Shown: piece by piece, positions 35,796 to 49,045 of the stretch | How positions within the stretch are numbered: position 1 is the stretch's first letter | Layout: each line of letters begins with the position of its first letter | Assembly: GCF_033568475.1 (NCBI RefSeq) | Contig: NC_133123.1 | Span: 5,270,001 to 5,334,000, forward strand | Reading direction: 5' to 3' | Source: Henckelia pumila | Lineage: Eukaryota; Streptophyta; Magnoliopsida; Lamiales; Gesneriaceae | Length of the DNA: 64,000 nucleotides | The notes under the pieces: generated by a model | Databases searched by the model: none | What the model saw: the letters and a program-made list of their open reading frames with translations, nothing else | Told to the model about the DNA's origin: nothing | Translations under genes and position numbers: made by a program

Positions 35796-38700
35796 ATGTT
35801 GTCCGTGGAGAGACCGTTCGAGGCTTGGGAGGAGGTACAGAGGCAAGGGCAGGATTTAGCTGACAGGCTAGCTCAGGGTTTTACGGGTCTGATTCATACT
35901 CATATCACTCCACCCTCGTTTTCATGGCCAAATCCTCCAACACCGAAGCTATTCGAAGTTGATTTTCAGCCGCAGAATTTCATGAAACCAGAGTTTCCAC
36001 TTGCGGTAGACAATTCTGCAATTAATGGCGTGACTGCTATTTTTGATATCGGAAACCGAATAGGACAGGCAGGGGTTGATTTCGGGGCATGTGTGAATGG
36101 TGTGGTTCAACAATTTTTTAGGCGTTTGCCCGTGCCTTTTTGGCATGATGACAACATCGGGATGTCACTAGGTATGGAGGATAATAGTCCTAGGACAAAC
36201 ATTGGTATTGCTCTGCAGGAGGATTTGGGATCGTTGGCAGAAAGGTTCAGGGATTATGGACTCCAAAAAAACGATGCTATGACAGTAGATGAGTCAAAAG
36301 AAGAAGAGAACTTTGGTGTGACTTCCAAAGCATTGAAACATTTAGGTCGATCGCAGGTGAAATTTAGATATCATGAATCTTTCTTTTCTGATTATGCACA
36401 ATACCTTAACCCAACCTAATGTATGAGAAAATTACAAGTTTTGCACAATACCTTAACCCAACCTAATGTATGAGGGGCAAAACTTGTAATTTTTCAAAAC
36501 TTGAACATAAAAATCTAAAAAGAAATTGTTTGATATTTTTTAAGCCGAGATAAGCCTTTCATACGTCACTACCATCTTTCTCCGTATATTTGTCAATTGA
36601 ATTTCCTCTTCTGCGAATGCAGGGTACCATCAATGTGTCATCAACTTATGACAGCAGAACAAAAAAAGTTGAAAGTTCCTTGGTTGCTCGAGGAGAGTTA
36701 TGGAGAGTCGAGGCATCACAAGGAAGTTCCACATCAGGAAATGAGAATTCATCTCTGTTCCTTGTCCAGCTTGGGCCTGTATTATTTGTTCGTGATTCCA
36801 CATTGCTTTTGCCTGTTCATTTGTCAAAACAACACCTATTGTGGTATGGCTATGATAGAAAGGTATGGCAGATCTATCGAGCTTATGTACTATGTGAATA
36901 TTATTCTCAAATTTGTATCACTTGTGTTTGTGAACTTTGGTTGATTGAGTGAATGGGTTTTCTATGCTCTAAATGGAAATTTGAAACTCTGTTAACACAT
37001 GTTCGTAACATTCCCATGATCCCATATAGTATTAAATGGCCCAAGATGGACTAAATTACAAAAAACAATTTTCTGACATCAGTAGCTACTTGTACCGTTG
37101 TACATATCTTGTTTTCTGTAATGCAAAATTGATCAGACTCTTTCTTATGTTATACAGAACGGAGTGCATTCCCTTTGTCCAGCAGTGTGGTCGAAACATA
37201 GAAGGTGGCTGTTGATGTCTATGATATGCCTTAATCCTTTGGCTTGTGTAAGTGTGAACCCGCTATTAATTATCTAAATGATGTCCCTGACCCTGTATGT
37301 CAGAAGCTGCGGCTGTATTACAAAATGGGCATTGTTATTCCAACTGTGAATTTTGTGGGACGCATATGATTTGCAAACTGTGGACATGTTGAGGTCCCAA
37401 AATCATTTCGGCGCGGAGAGTAAAGCCAACTGATGGAAATTTGGGGAGAAAATTACTGTTTACATTGAAGAAAACTTTCAATTTTTTTGGTTATACGCAC
37501 TGCATCGTTAGTGCAAGTATTATGGGGAACCTTGGAATCTTATATGCTTTTTCCTAGTTTGTAATTTAGATTTAATCTCAGTACGGTCTCATGTTTCTGT
37601 TTGCATTAATCCCTGCCTTGTAAATGAATTGGAATTGCCTAAAAGAGAGATTTTTTAATTATACTCGATTGTGCTTTTATTGGTAAATACTGAATTTTTA
37701 TTTTTTTGTAATTATCGTCAATGAAATCCTTCCGTAAACCACTTGCCTCAGAGGATTATAGTTTAGCATAATTTGTTTTCGAATTTCTAAACTTTCCACT
37801 CTCTTGTGCTGGACCAATTCTTAATACTGTCATTTCTTGTAATTGCAGTCATTCATGGACGTGCAGTTTCCAAATGGCCAGGTCACATATGTATCTGGTG
37901 AGGGTGTAACCACCAGTGCTTTCCTGCCTCTGTGCGGGGGTCTGCTTCAAGCGCAGGGTCAATATCCAGGAGAAATGAAGTTCAGTTTCTCTTGCAAGGT
38001 GAAACTGCAATTATCTATTGAGAGATTGATTATGTTGCCAAATATTTCTGTTCCTTGTATGCTCTTATATGTATCCGATTTTTTGATAGATGCAATGTAA
38101 AGACATTGCATCGTCATTAAAAGAGTGTTTGCAAATATTGTTGAATATCTGAATACTCGATTGTGCCCAATGATTAAACAATAAAAGACTGTACCCGGTT
38201 TATTGATCTCCACTGCTGATAAAGTTGTTAATTTATGAAGAATAAATGGGGAACACGCATAACACCAATGTTGCAGTGGCCTGACAAATCATTTGCCTTG
38301 GGCCTGGAACAGGCCTTAGCTTGGAAGCGGTCTGGCCTTCTGGTGAGGCCAACCGTACAAGTCAGGTAATATTGATTACTTATCTTGTTACTTGTGTGTT
38401 TTCCCTCTCTGTTCTTTCTTAAAATACTTTATTCTTCCTAGATATCCGTGAAGCATCTGGACTTCGCTTTGTTAGGCTCAATATCATGGATCTTTCACAC
38501 CTTCCTTTGCCTACCATGTGCAATCTTGAAACATTGGCACTCATTCGACTTATTTTTGCATGTTTGCTTCATGTTCAGTGTATGTCCAACTGTTGGTGGT
38601 AGCTGTCCTGGTCTGCGGATGGAACTTGCTCATTCGGTCAAGGAGCAACTGAATCTTAACATTGGCTGTTCCTTTGTTGCCAATCCTTCTGCATTCGCAT

Positions 38701-38965
38701 CTGTATCTGTAAGTTACTTGTTCTCTACGTTGCAGGTGTCGTAAGTATGATGTTCTTACTGTACTTGTGCCAGTTTCCTTTTTTCTGTTTGAAACTTCCA
38801 TTTAGTATCTTACGCCCTGTCTCAAATTCCCGAATTAAGGTTGGAAGATCCAAATGGAATGGAAATGTGGGGAACGCAGGTGTAGTCCTTAAAGTTGAAA
38901 CTCCTATTGGCAATATCGGCAGGCCTTCTTACTCCGTTCAGTTCAACAGTGGTATCGAGTTTTAG
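35796..38965 (+). CDS. Conserved-looking plant protein of unknown function (473 aa)
   Basis: Seven exons join in phase: 35796-36356, 36623-36862, 37158-37247, 37849-37998, 38241-38365, 38579-38708 and 38840-38965. I do not recognise the family. The N-terminus has a short helix (FEAWEEVQRQGQDLADRLAQGF) and a Pro/aromatic stretch (SFSWPNPPTPKLFEV). The C-terminal half alternates polar and apolar residues in short strands (TYVSGEGVTT, MKFSFSCKNKWGTRITPMLQW, GLLVRPTVQV, LNLNIGCSFV, YSVQFNSGIEF), which suggests a beta-rich, possibly barrel-like fold ending in Phe. I see no transit peptide or alpha-helical membrane span that I would trust. Exon borders are clean and codon phase is consistent, so it looks like a live gene. 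The ATG was chosen as the first one in the long open frame after a CT-rich leader. Confidence 0.75.
36395..36494 (+). repeat. 33-bp direct repeat (47-bp spacing) with overlapping inverted repeat in intron 1
   Basis: TGCACAATACCTTAACCCAACC... occurs identically at 36395-36427 and 36442-36474. The sequence AAAATTACAAGTTTTGC between the copies is inverted as GCAAAACTTGTAATTTT after the second copy, which could form a hairpin of about 17 bp around the second copy. Confidence 0.85.
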
Positions 38966-40128
38966 CCCCTTTTTTTTGTGATCCTTTCTTGTTGACACGC
39001 TGTGTTACTAGATTGTATATATAGCCTTTAGCTAAATTTGTGATCATTGTATTGACTTCCAATATGGCTTAAGCACGTTCCGCCATAATTGCTGTTGTTT
39101 TGGGAAGTCGTGCAAATGGAAAACATTTGGTCTATAACTCTAAGGCTTTCCTTTTCCGGGAAAAAAAAAGTGGAGAAAGGGAAAAAGGAACAATAGGCTT
39201 TTGTAATTACGAAATCAGCTCATGTTTTAGCTGTTGATTTTTGGACATCAATTAAATTTTTCGTTGTGCGATGATAACTAACAAATTGGTTGCAATTAAT
39301 TGGATGTGACAAAAAATTTGAAAAACTCTTTCGTACATGGGTTTTCTTTACGCGAGGGTTGGGAATGTGGTTATACTCTAAACCAGCAAAAGGAATCAAG
39401 ATTCAGGAGTACTAGCTCTTAGGCTTTCGAGTTAAATTTGAATCGAGATATGGTTATTCTCATTATTTTTAGTATTTATCAATTTAATGGGCCTTCTTTG
39501 CACACTTTTAAATTTGGGGACTGGCCGGAGACAAGGTCATTCATCTACAAATTTTTAATCTATGGTTTCAAGAAACTCAAAATGTCGAAACGATATTTTG
39601 AACAATGCAATTTGGTATTCAATGATTCGTGAATAATAATGTATTTTAATCTTCAGGGACAGGCAGTGTATTTACATTAAATTTAAAACCATAAGATTAT
39701 AACTCAACACATACACACATATATACAAATAAATAAATTGTGTTCTGTACGATAGGCCAGTCCAAAAAGATACCGAAGGAATGTAGCTTTGAGCTCTGAC
39801 CAAGAGCTCGGTCAACCAACTCGACACGAAGTAGCTCATTTTGTATTATTCGTTTTAGTTAAAAATTTAAAATACTCAATAAACATAATAAACCCGAAGT
39901 GAAATTTTAACTAATATAACATATATTCGGACATGCATATATTTAAAATTCAATGTGCATAATTCTATAATTGGAATGTGGAAAAAGGATCTGTACTCAA
40001 AATCCGAAAGTAAATTTCAATTTTCAATCCTATATTTACAAAGCATCGAATCAAACACCCACCCTCCCTCGATTCCCCATTTTGCCTTTAAAAATATTGC
40101 CATCTTTATTTTGTCACCGACTCCACCA
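38966..40128. other. Spacer between the 473-aa gene and the TBL cluster
   Basis: Holds the 3' UTR of the upstream gene and AT-rich sequence. No additional gene seen. TBL promoter elements begin near its right end. Confidence 0.5.
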
Positions 40129-40135
40129 TATAAAT
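40129..40135 (+). promoter_or_regulatory. TATA box of the first TBL gene
   Basis: TATAAAT about 110 bp upstream of the ATG at 40242, followed by a CA-rich leader. Confidence 0.5.
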
Positions 40136-40241
40136 GTTCCCACCCCTCCACATATATACACACACTAACACGCGCAGCTACATTCACTAGCATCGGAAAA
40201 CTCACACAACACATGCTTACACGCAACGAAATTTCAGAGAG

Positions 40242-43200
40242 ATGAGTTTATGGATTCAATGCGGTGTGGTAATTTTGACGATTCTGTTCCAGCGATCGAA
40301 GTCGGAGGATAGCTGCGACTTCTTCCATGGGAGGTGGGTGCGCGACTCTGCGTACCCTCTGTACAACTACACGGCCTGTCCTTTCGTTCAGAAGGAGTTC
40401 AGCTGCCAGAAGAATGGCCGCCCCGATGAGTCGTACCTCCACTACAGGTGGCAGCCCAATGCCTGCAGCCTACCCAGGTACGCGCGCGTGTATATATGGT
40501 GAATGAATGAATCACTTAATTTAGAGCTTCGTTTGGTAATTTCGTCTCTTCTGTGATTTTTTTTTTTGGACGGCCGTTATTTGGTTCGTGATTAGCTTTT
40601 TGGTTCGGATGCATGGTGGCGATTTGGTTGGTTAAATCTTTGGGGTTTTGTGCCGCCGTTTATTGATTGGCGAATCATTCTCTAGTTAATTTGTGTCGGT
40701 GCAATTTTTTTTAAAACCAATTTTTATGTTCCCGAAATCCAATATTATATTTTGAGCTGATTTTTAAAGTCATGGTAATTTTATATTGAATATATTCGAT
40801 TTTTTTTTATAAACATTTCAGAATTTGTGATTGAATTTGAGGAGGCAATCGCACTCGGCCATATTGAGTATATTCTTCTATTGCCATTTTATCTAGTTTG
40901 TATACAAAATTTTGGTAATATATTTGGAAAGTTACACGTACTTTTAGTTAATATTATAAAATTTAAAATTTAATATAAACATTCTAAGACTTTTAGTTAT
41001 TTAGATTAAGTTTCGTCATCATATAAAAAATAATAATAATAATAATAATAAGGGAGTAATTCTAAAATACAAACGCTAGAGAGAGTACAGTTGATTATTG
41101 TTTTGTCTTGAATGGATCTATAAATTGCAATAAATGATTTACAATGGGCAAGTGCATTTCCAGTTGTCATCGGTGGTTCGTTGAATTTATTAATTGATTT
41201 TGCATCATATCATCATCATGTCCTCCCCCAAATTTCACCCTCCTAATTAAAATATTAATCAATCTTTATACAAAATTATAAAATTTTACGTTATGAATTA
41301 AATTTTATTTGTGATCACATGCTAATCCTTTCCCCACGTGGATTACTATAGCAATTTACTTGAGCCATTTTTAATGCAGTATTAGTTGAAATTAGCAATA
41401 AGCTGCATGTGTAATGTGATTTATATATATAAAAATTATCATTGTACTCCCATCATAATTTTATGTACCCATGCATTATTATGAGGTGCAATACATGAAA
41501 ATTAATTTTTAGCTGGTGATTTGCCAACTGATTTCATATTACTTTTGAAAATATCAGTTTCAAATTATTGTTGTTACTGAATTAAATAGTTGTTCAAGTG
41601 CCTGCATCACCATTCAAAACTATCATTTTTTTTAAATAAAATAAAATAAAATTTGGTGTTGCTAACCAATATATATCGTGTACTCTAGTTGTGAAGCAGG
41701 AACAAATCATTATAACATTAAATTTTGAATAATTAATTTCTTCATAAAAATTTGTATATCCACAAATAAAATGAATAAATAATTTTCATTTTCAATTTTG
41801 ATCCCACATGTTGTTACATCTTTAATATGAAAAATAATACATGTACACGGAGAATTATACGTTAGAATACACATTGAATATATATTGTGTTTTTCGCTAT
41901 CTTTGTCCTCGATATAGTTCGATTGTACGTCTTAGTCTTTTATGAACGTGTTCATGTGACATTGCACACATTAACTCAATGTCATATCAACATTACGTCG
42001 AAAAATGATTAAAATTCAAAAAATTAACAAAGATAAAATATCAAGACCGAATTTTGACAACACAAATTATCAAAATCATAGAGCTGACGAATATACAAGA
42101 TTAATAGATGGCAGTTTTCCCCCTAATATCGAAAAAGTTACCAATGGTTAAAATTTTTGCAGGTTTAATGGGGTTGAATTATTGCAAAAACTGAAAGGGA
42201 AAAGCATAATGTTTGTGGGAGACTCCCTGAGCAGAAACCAATGGCAGTCATTGTTATGCATGCTTTACACGGCAGTGCCTGGGACCAAATACAACGAGAC
42301 CAGATCAGAGGACGCCGTTTCCACCTTCACTTTTACGGTTAGTTTACTTCAAATTATATTTCTTGATCCATACAGTTTCTAGTCTTGTTTTCAAGTCATT
42401 GTAAGTTTGTCTTACAAAGGCAAATTGTTGGCTAAACGAAATTATTAGGGGAAATTGAAGATTTTTATGTTAAAAAAGTGCATCTCTTTCAGTTTTAGCT
42501 ACCTAAATTTGCATGTGTGAGTATGTCACCTTTTCTTGGCCTGTTGCAACTCAACCACCATGATGCTTGAAAGAAACAAAAACAAACAGATCAATGCATA
42601 TCGTCCATTTTTAAATAAACTAAAAGTGGTCCTTAATTCCAATTTCACACTTCTACCCTCCTTCCTTTATGTTTGTCACATATATCTCCTTATTTACCGA
42701 GTGCATTAATTGGCTTGGTAGATCTCGTTTGTGATCAAGTGAGTGCGGACATTTATGTTTTTGTCGTCATAACAGGATAAACCTGTGAAACGATAGATGA
42801 AATAGGTGAGTGAATAGAAAATTCGGGACGACGAGAGCGTAAAATCACAAGGATGATTTGCATTTTATATCCCATTGAAGTCCTTTCTATAGAAGTCCTC
42901 GTTAATATCTGAAGTTATCACAAAGAAATAGAAGATTACCCAATTATTATCATTATTCTTGTAATAGAAGCATAATTGTTCTCACAAGTCACAAGTGGGT
43001 CAATTTCCTTCCCTGTTTCCCCCTTTCAAGGGAGAAGAGACTTGCGGGTGAATGACTGATAAGGTTGAATAAAACTCGTTCGCTGTTTAAGCTACCATGG
43101 GGGATGGATTTAGTGTGTGCTTAATTCATATTCTTGGATTATATATAGCCGTGGTAAAACTAAATTTGCATCCCAAAATCTCCTTTGACAATGTAGGAAT

Positions 43201-44408
43201 TCGGAGTTAAGGTAATGCTTGATCGCAGTGTTTTTCTGGTGGATGTCGTGAGGGAACCGGAGGGTCGGATACTAAAACTGGACTCCATTGAAGGTGGCAA
43301 GCTGTGGAAGGGGGTCGACATGTTGGTCTTCAATACATGGCATTGGTGGAATCGTAGAGGACCTACCCAACCGTGAGTTCGGCAATAATGTTTTGAGATT
43401 ATCTTTGTTATTAGTGTCATTACTGTTAAAAGAAAAATAAGCGTCACAGGTTGTTAATCCAGGTTTGCTAAGTACCGTAATTGAATTGTTGTCTTTTCAG
43501 ATGGGATTTTATTGAAATGGGAGGGAAGTTATACAAAGATGTGGACCGAATGACGGCCTTTGAGAAAGCACTTGTTACATGGGGAGGCTGGGTGGATGCC
43601 AACATCAATCCTGCTAAGACCAAGGTTTTCTTTCAGGGAATATCACCATCACATTACAAGTAAGTGTTCAAGTGACGTGTTTCATTGCACATGGTATGTT
43701 TATACTGGAGTTGATAGATCTGAAAAGGATTTGAATGAATTGTTAAGGCCTAACAGATAAAACTATAGAAAAGATGTATTCTATAAGACAAACAAGTTAC
43801 ATAAAAAAATCATTCTCAATACGGAACAGGAATACTTTAATCATACAAAAGGACCATTTATAGTATGAGGGCCATAGTTTCGAATGCGTGCATACAGTGC
43901 ATTCCAGGGGCCACTAATGTGATGTTCTCACTAAGACACATCTTTAGAAATTCCCTTCGATCGGGCTTCATAAACTCCAGGGCAAGACTATACCAGAAAA
44001 CATTGAAATTAAAATATGTTGTAGCTAGCTTGGGAGTTGGTCAGAAGAGAACAATTTTAAATGAATCTTGCTGTATTTATTTTAGCCTCATGTATTGAAT
44101 TATTGTTATCTAACAGTGGGAGCTTATGGGGACAACCAAGCGAAAAATCTTGCACCGGCCAGAAAGATCCCCTGCTGGGCTCAACATATCCAGGAGGCTT
44201 GCCACCTGCATTAACTGTGTTAAAAAGGGTACTGAGCACACTTAAGAAACCTGTAGAATTGCTGGACGTGACAAACCTGTCGTTGCTGCGAAAAGACGGG
44301 CATCCTTCCATTTACGGGCTCGGTGAAGGGGGGATGGATTGCAGCCATTGGTGTCTGCCTGGAGTTCCAGATACCTGGAACCAAATCCTATACAGTCTCA
44401 TTCTTTGA
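40242..44408 (+). CDS. TRICHOME BIREFRINGENCE-LIKE protein, cluster copy 1 (345 aa)
   Basis: Exons 40242-40477, 42163-42337, 43197-43372, 43501-43659 and 44117-44408, all in phase. A short N-terminal hydrophobic segment acts as signal peptide or signal anchor. The TBL domain follows: [19 protein letters not shown]...[13 protein letters not shown]. The esterase GDS motif ([16 protein letters not shown] about 98-100) comes next, then VFNTWHWW and the C-terminal DxxH motif DCSHWC (Asp about 323, His about 326). TBL/PMR5 proteins are Golgi polysaccharide O-acetyltransferases or related esterase-fold enzymes acting on xylan, mannan or pectin. Sequence and neighbourhood point to the TBL38-43 group (TBL42-like), but the substrate cannot be read from sequence. 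Intron 1 is long (1,685 bp). First of three tandem copies. Confidence 0.92.
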
Positions 44409-45577
44409 AAGAAGAAATATACATATATTCAATCATTGATACCTGAGAAGAGTTTCTAAAGAAGTAGTAATAGGCAATGTTTTGGATTATAAGAGGGGGA
44501 GTCATATTTTTTGTGAAAATAAAATCTTTCAACGTAATTCCTAGCTGTCAAATTGATCAATTTATTTAACTTAATTCATAAGGTTGTCAATGAAATAGAC
44601 CTTCTTCATTTTATTACTGAAAATGAAATCATTAAATTTTTATTTTAGGACAAAATGCGTGGGCCGATAATGTATAACTGATAAATGAAAGCACTATATA
44701 ATTCAAAAAAGAAGTTTTTGGATATTGTTATAAGTTTACTTAAAAAAATATATATGTTGTGAAATAGGGGATGATACATGTCTACAATCTACACTCTACA
44801 TCACCTAATTAGTGAGAACAAGACCAATTAGTGATCACGAGATCATTATTTGAATTAGTGGATTCCATTTCATTTATGTTAATTGTGTTTTTAAGTTTTG
44901 GGATTTGTTAAATGATGTTTTTGGTTTGCTTTATTTTTGTGACGTTTTGAAGTGATTTTTGCCGGATTTTGGAAAGATTTGAAGATAATCTATTGGAGTT
45001 TGAAGATATGGGAATAATTGAATAAGATATTTGTTGGAATATGAGAGAGAAAGAGAGTGGTTTGTTGAGTATTGAACAGCGATATAAATCATATTTTTAG
45101 CTATGAGAAATTAGATCGATCATAATCATTAATAATTTTATCAAATTTTTATCATTTTTTTTTGTCTCACCTTATTTTACATGCGTAAAATCATTAAAAA
45201 AAACATATAATAAGCTAGATGTAATAAACGGGCTTGCCAAAATATTTGAGAAGAAAGAAATAATGGAACAAAGAATGAAAAATAAATCAACGCTTTAATT
45301 TGATTTAATTTTTTTTTTTTTGATGCGCAATGAAAACAAATTAATAAGTTAACCACCTTCAATCATCATGATTCATGAACACTAGTTGGTGAGAAGGAAA
45401 ATTGTCTTTCCCTCCAAGATAGATTAATAAAATAGTCCCAATATACACCAACTTGACTACTTGAGACCTAACCAACAATATATACTCACTCATACTCTAA
45501 AAATTTGTAATATTGTGCATAAACTGCCAAAATTTTCCCATCTTTTCCTCACATTTGCTTAGCTAGCTAGGCACGAA
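44409..45577. other. Spacer between TBL copies 1 and 2
   Basis: AT-rich with no recognisable gene. A TATA-like AATATATACTC occurs about 100 bp before the next ATG. Confidence 0.45.
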
Positions 45578-47815
45578 ATGGGATATGGATTCTTGAGCTC
45601 TTTGTTTTGTTTTACTTGCACTTTCTTGCTCATGACTTTTGAGCCAACATCCAGCATTATTATCAACACTTCTGGATGTGATTTTTTTCAAGGTAGTTGG
45701 GTGTATGATGATACATATCCTATATATAATGCTTCTTCAATGTGTTCTTTTATCGAGAAGCAATTCGATTGTGATGGAAATGGAAGGCCGGATAAGGTCT
45801 ACCTCAAGTACAGATGGAAGCCCTCTGCCTCTTGTGAACTGCCCAAGTATGTTCTATCGCGAGGCTCGATCTTCCATTCGTCCCGATCCATGAAAATTAA
45901 GTTGAACTTATAAGGAGTACTAGACCATTATTTTGCTAACTAGCTAGTGATTGAAATAAAATTAAAACATGCTTTTCGGAATATATTCGGGTAAAGATCA
46001 TGCATATGTTAAGCTCAAGTATATATTTTGCTTTATTTGATTTGCAGATTCAGTGGGCAAGATTTCTTGATGAGGTTCAAAGGAAAGAAAATAATGTTTG
46101 TTGGGGATTCACTTAGCCTCAACCAATGGCAATCTCTTATATGCATGTTGCACGCAGCTGTGCCGCAGTCAAGTTTCTCTTTGCAGAAGATTGGAAATCT
46201 CTCCACCTTTTATTTACCAGTAATTGATAAAAAAATCTCTCTTCTGTATAGATATAAATTAATATATAATTTCTTACATATTGTAAATATATATCTCTGA
46301 GTTGGGGTGTTTTGACATGTTTTTTTTTCTGATATGCAAATCATGTTCTTGCAGGACTATAACATATCATTAATGTTGTCTCGCAACGCGTTTCTTGTAG
46401 ATTTGGTGCAAGAGAAGAAGGGAAGGATTCTGAAGTTGGATTCGATCCAAAATGGGAATTCATGGAAAGGAGTGGACATGCTTGTGTTCAATACATGGCA
46501 TTGGTGGCTTCACAAGGGGAGCAGCCAACCGTAAGCAGATTCTTCAAAACTTATAGAATCTGTAACTTAAGAAACGATTTTGACGTTGGGATAAACGTTG
46601 AAAAGTACTGTTTATGTTTTAGTACTTTTTAAAAATCGCTTTTATAACCAAACAATGCAAACTCATAAAAATTTATGGATTAAATAAAGGGAAAAATTCG
46701 ATAACTTTTTTGTGGTCCGGATGATATAAAATAATATTGGATATGCCTGATATTTTTGGGATGATTTTTCAGATGGGATTATATCCAACAAGGTGAAAAA
46801 CTATATAAAGACATGGATCGTTTGATAGCATTTGGTGAGGGACTGAAAACTTGGTCCAAGTGGGTTGATTCTAACATATATCGTACCCATACTAAGGTTT
46901 TCTTTCAAGGCATCTCTCCTACCCATTACAAGTAAGCCTTTGTACATTCTTTCACGATGAAACTATATTTTTGGTATTGCAACAATTAATATATTTTCTT
47001 TTTTTTATTATTATCAACAAATTCTAGTCTTGTCGTATCAACTTACATTTTTTTTTTCAATTTTAATCATTTTTCATAGCACTGAACAATTAATGACCAC
47101 CGTTATGTCAGCATTTTTTGATGTCACATTAACACTCCAACGAAAAATCTTAAAGTCTAAAGGTATAAATTAGGAGACTAAAGATTGCAAATTTTCTCAA
47201 ATACATGACAAAAAAAATTAAAAATATAATTTTCTTATGATTATTAAGCAAACATCGTTTTTTAAATTAAAAACTTCTCAACTATATATCATATATACAC
47301 AAATTTATTGTGATCAGTTCATTATTTTGAAATTTCAAATGTTTCTAAAAAATAATTTAATTTAATACTAAAAATAGGAAAAAAAAGATCGGTTAAAGCT
47401 ACAAAATTATGGACCAACACCACACGTTTTTTGTTTGTTGGTTTTGAGAGACAACACCACACGTACGTTTTGATTCTAAAGTAATGTCTGATCATGCAGC
47501 GGTGCAGATTGGAATGCAACAAAGGTCGGGAACTGCGACGGAGAAACTCAACCGATCACCGGTCCCGTGTACCCAGGAGGAGCACCGCCGGCTGTGGCGG
47601 TGGTGAAGGCGGTGTTGAGCAACATGACCACGGCGGTGGGATTGCTAGACGTGACAACGCTTTCACAGTTACGAAAAGACGGCCACCCTTCAATCTACGG
47701 CATCGGAGGGAAGAAGGGGAACGACTGCAGCCACTGGTGCCTCGCCGGTGTGCCGGATGCTTGGAATCAATTGCTTTATGGAGTTCTAGTCACAGCTGAA
47801 AAATCAAACATCTAA
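45578..47815 (+). CDS. TRICHOME BIREFRINGENCE-LIKE protein, cluster copy 2 (363 aa)
   Basis: Exons 45578-45846, 46048-46219, 46355-46530, 46773-46931 and 47500-47815, with intron phases identical to copies 1 and 3. N-terminal hydrophobic segment ([15 protein letters not shown]), then [20 protein letters not shown] and [13 protein letters not shown]. The GDS motif is [13 protein letters not shown] (about 109-111). VFNTWHWW and the DxxH motif DCSHWC (Asp about 334, His about 337) are present, so both catalytic motifs are kept. The C-terminus is slightly extended (LVTAEKSNI) compared with the other two. Exon 5 is noticeably GC-richer than its surroundings. Predicted Golgi wall-polysaccharide acetylation enzyme. 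Confidence 0.92.
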
Positions 47816-49045
47816 TACTATCAAACACGTCAATTAATATTGCATACTCTATAATTTTGAGACGTAATATCTGATCCATAAAAAAATGAATGATATACTA
47901 TTTCAACACATCCAATATATAAATATTAGATAAAATGTCACTCAGCGGGAGCTCGCATAAGTGTCATACTTGGCATAAGTGTCACATTAGACAAAGTTAG
48001 TGTGTTGGAACTCTTTGGAGTTTTTGTTGAGATCCAAGAAACTGAAAAGTTATAATGCTTTGAATGCATTTACATCATCATTAAATGCAGTCTTTCATCT
48101 CATTATATAGTATACTTTGGGAATGGTTTGCCCCATTTTTTTTTTTTTTGAAAAGGGCACTTATAAATAAATAGATTTTTGTTATGGAGATTAAAAAAAA
48201 ATGTATTTTTTTGATGAGTATGTGTTATTAGTCAAAGCTTTGTCGTAAGATCAAACAAATCCTAAGGAGAATGGGCTTACTCAGTACCGTGCCAAATGAT
48301 TGCATTCGTTTGTAAAAATTCTTTAGATAATTCACATCATGAGATGGTTGAAATTTTATTGTTGGGGGTAAAATAATACGTGACTCAATAAAATTTTTGA
48401 ATTCAGGTACGCAACATTAATTAGTTTTGAATAAGATGAAATCAAATTTGTCGGATTGAAATAAAAACACATAATTTCTTTTAACTAATTAGTAATTTCA
48501 AATCAATCAGTATTTCCAAAATATGAAATTGGCAATTACTAGGCGGAATTCTATCGCCAAAATACGTATACTAAATCGAAATACATGCATTAATGAACTA
48601 GCGAATGCCGGTCTTATAAATGCAAGGAACAAAATTAAAAGATTTGTTAGCCCACAACGAGTGAAGTTTATTGAATTCATCGTATTATTCTATGCTACAC
48701 CTGAAGTACTTCTCTCTCCATGATGTGGTCAAATATCAACCATTAAATCATCAAGACATATGTCAATTTTCATAAAAATATATGGATCCCACGTGATCTA
48801 ATGGTATTGAAATAGGGGCCCGAATTCATCCCATAGTTCTGTAAATAAGGGCAAATCTTTATAATAAAAAAATACCATATTGCAATTACAAATTGTTAAA
48901 AAAAAACAGGATGAAATTGCTTTTTTATCCTGTTAGTCATTGGCACATGCAATTTAGTCCTTTACTGTTCCCACTTTTTCTTTTTTTATGAAATATAAAT
49001 AGGGGAACATTCTTTTAAAAAATTTATAGAAATTGTTGATTTTTG
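47816..49045. other. Spacer between TBL copies 2 and 3
   Basis: AT-rich, no gene seen. Its right part runs into a long imperfect inverted repeat. Confidence 0.45.

Noticed and set aside
39438-39632. 64-codon frame on + downstream of the 473-aa gene
   Set aside because: Isolated, no splice partners or recognisable domain; looks like chance in spacer sequence.
43865-44098. 77-codon frame in intron 4 of TBL copy 1
   Set aside because: Lies wholly in an intron between two in-phase TBL exons; no family similarity.
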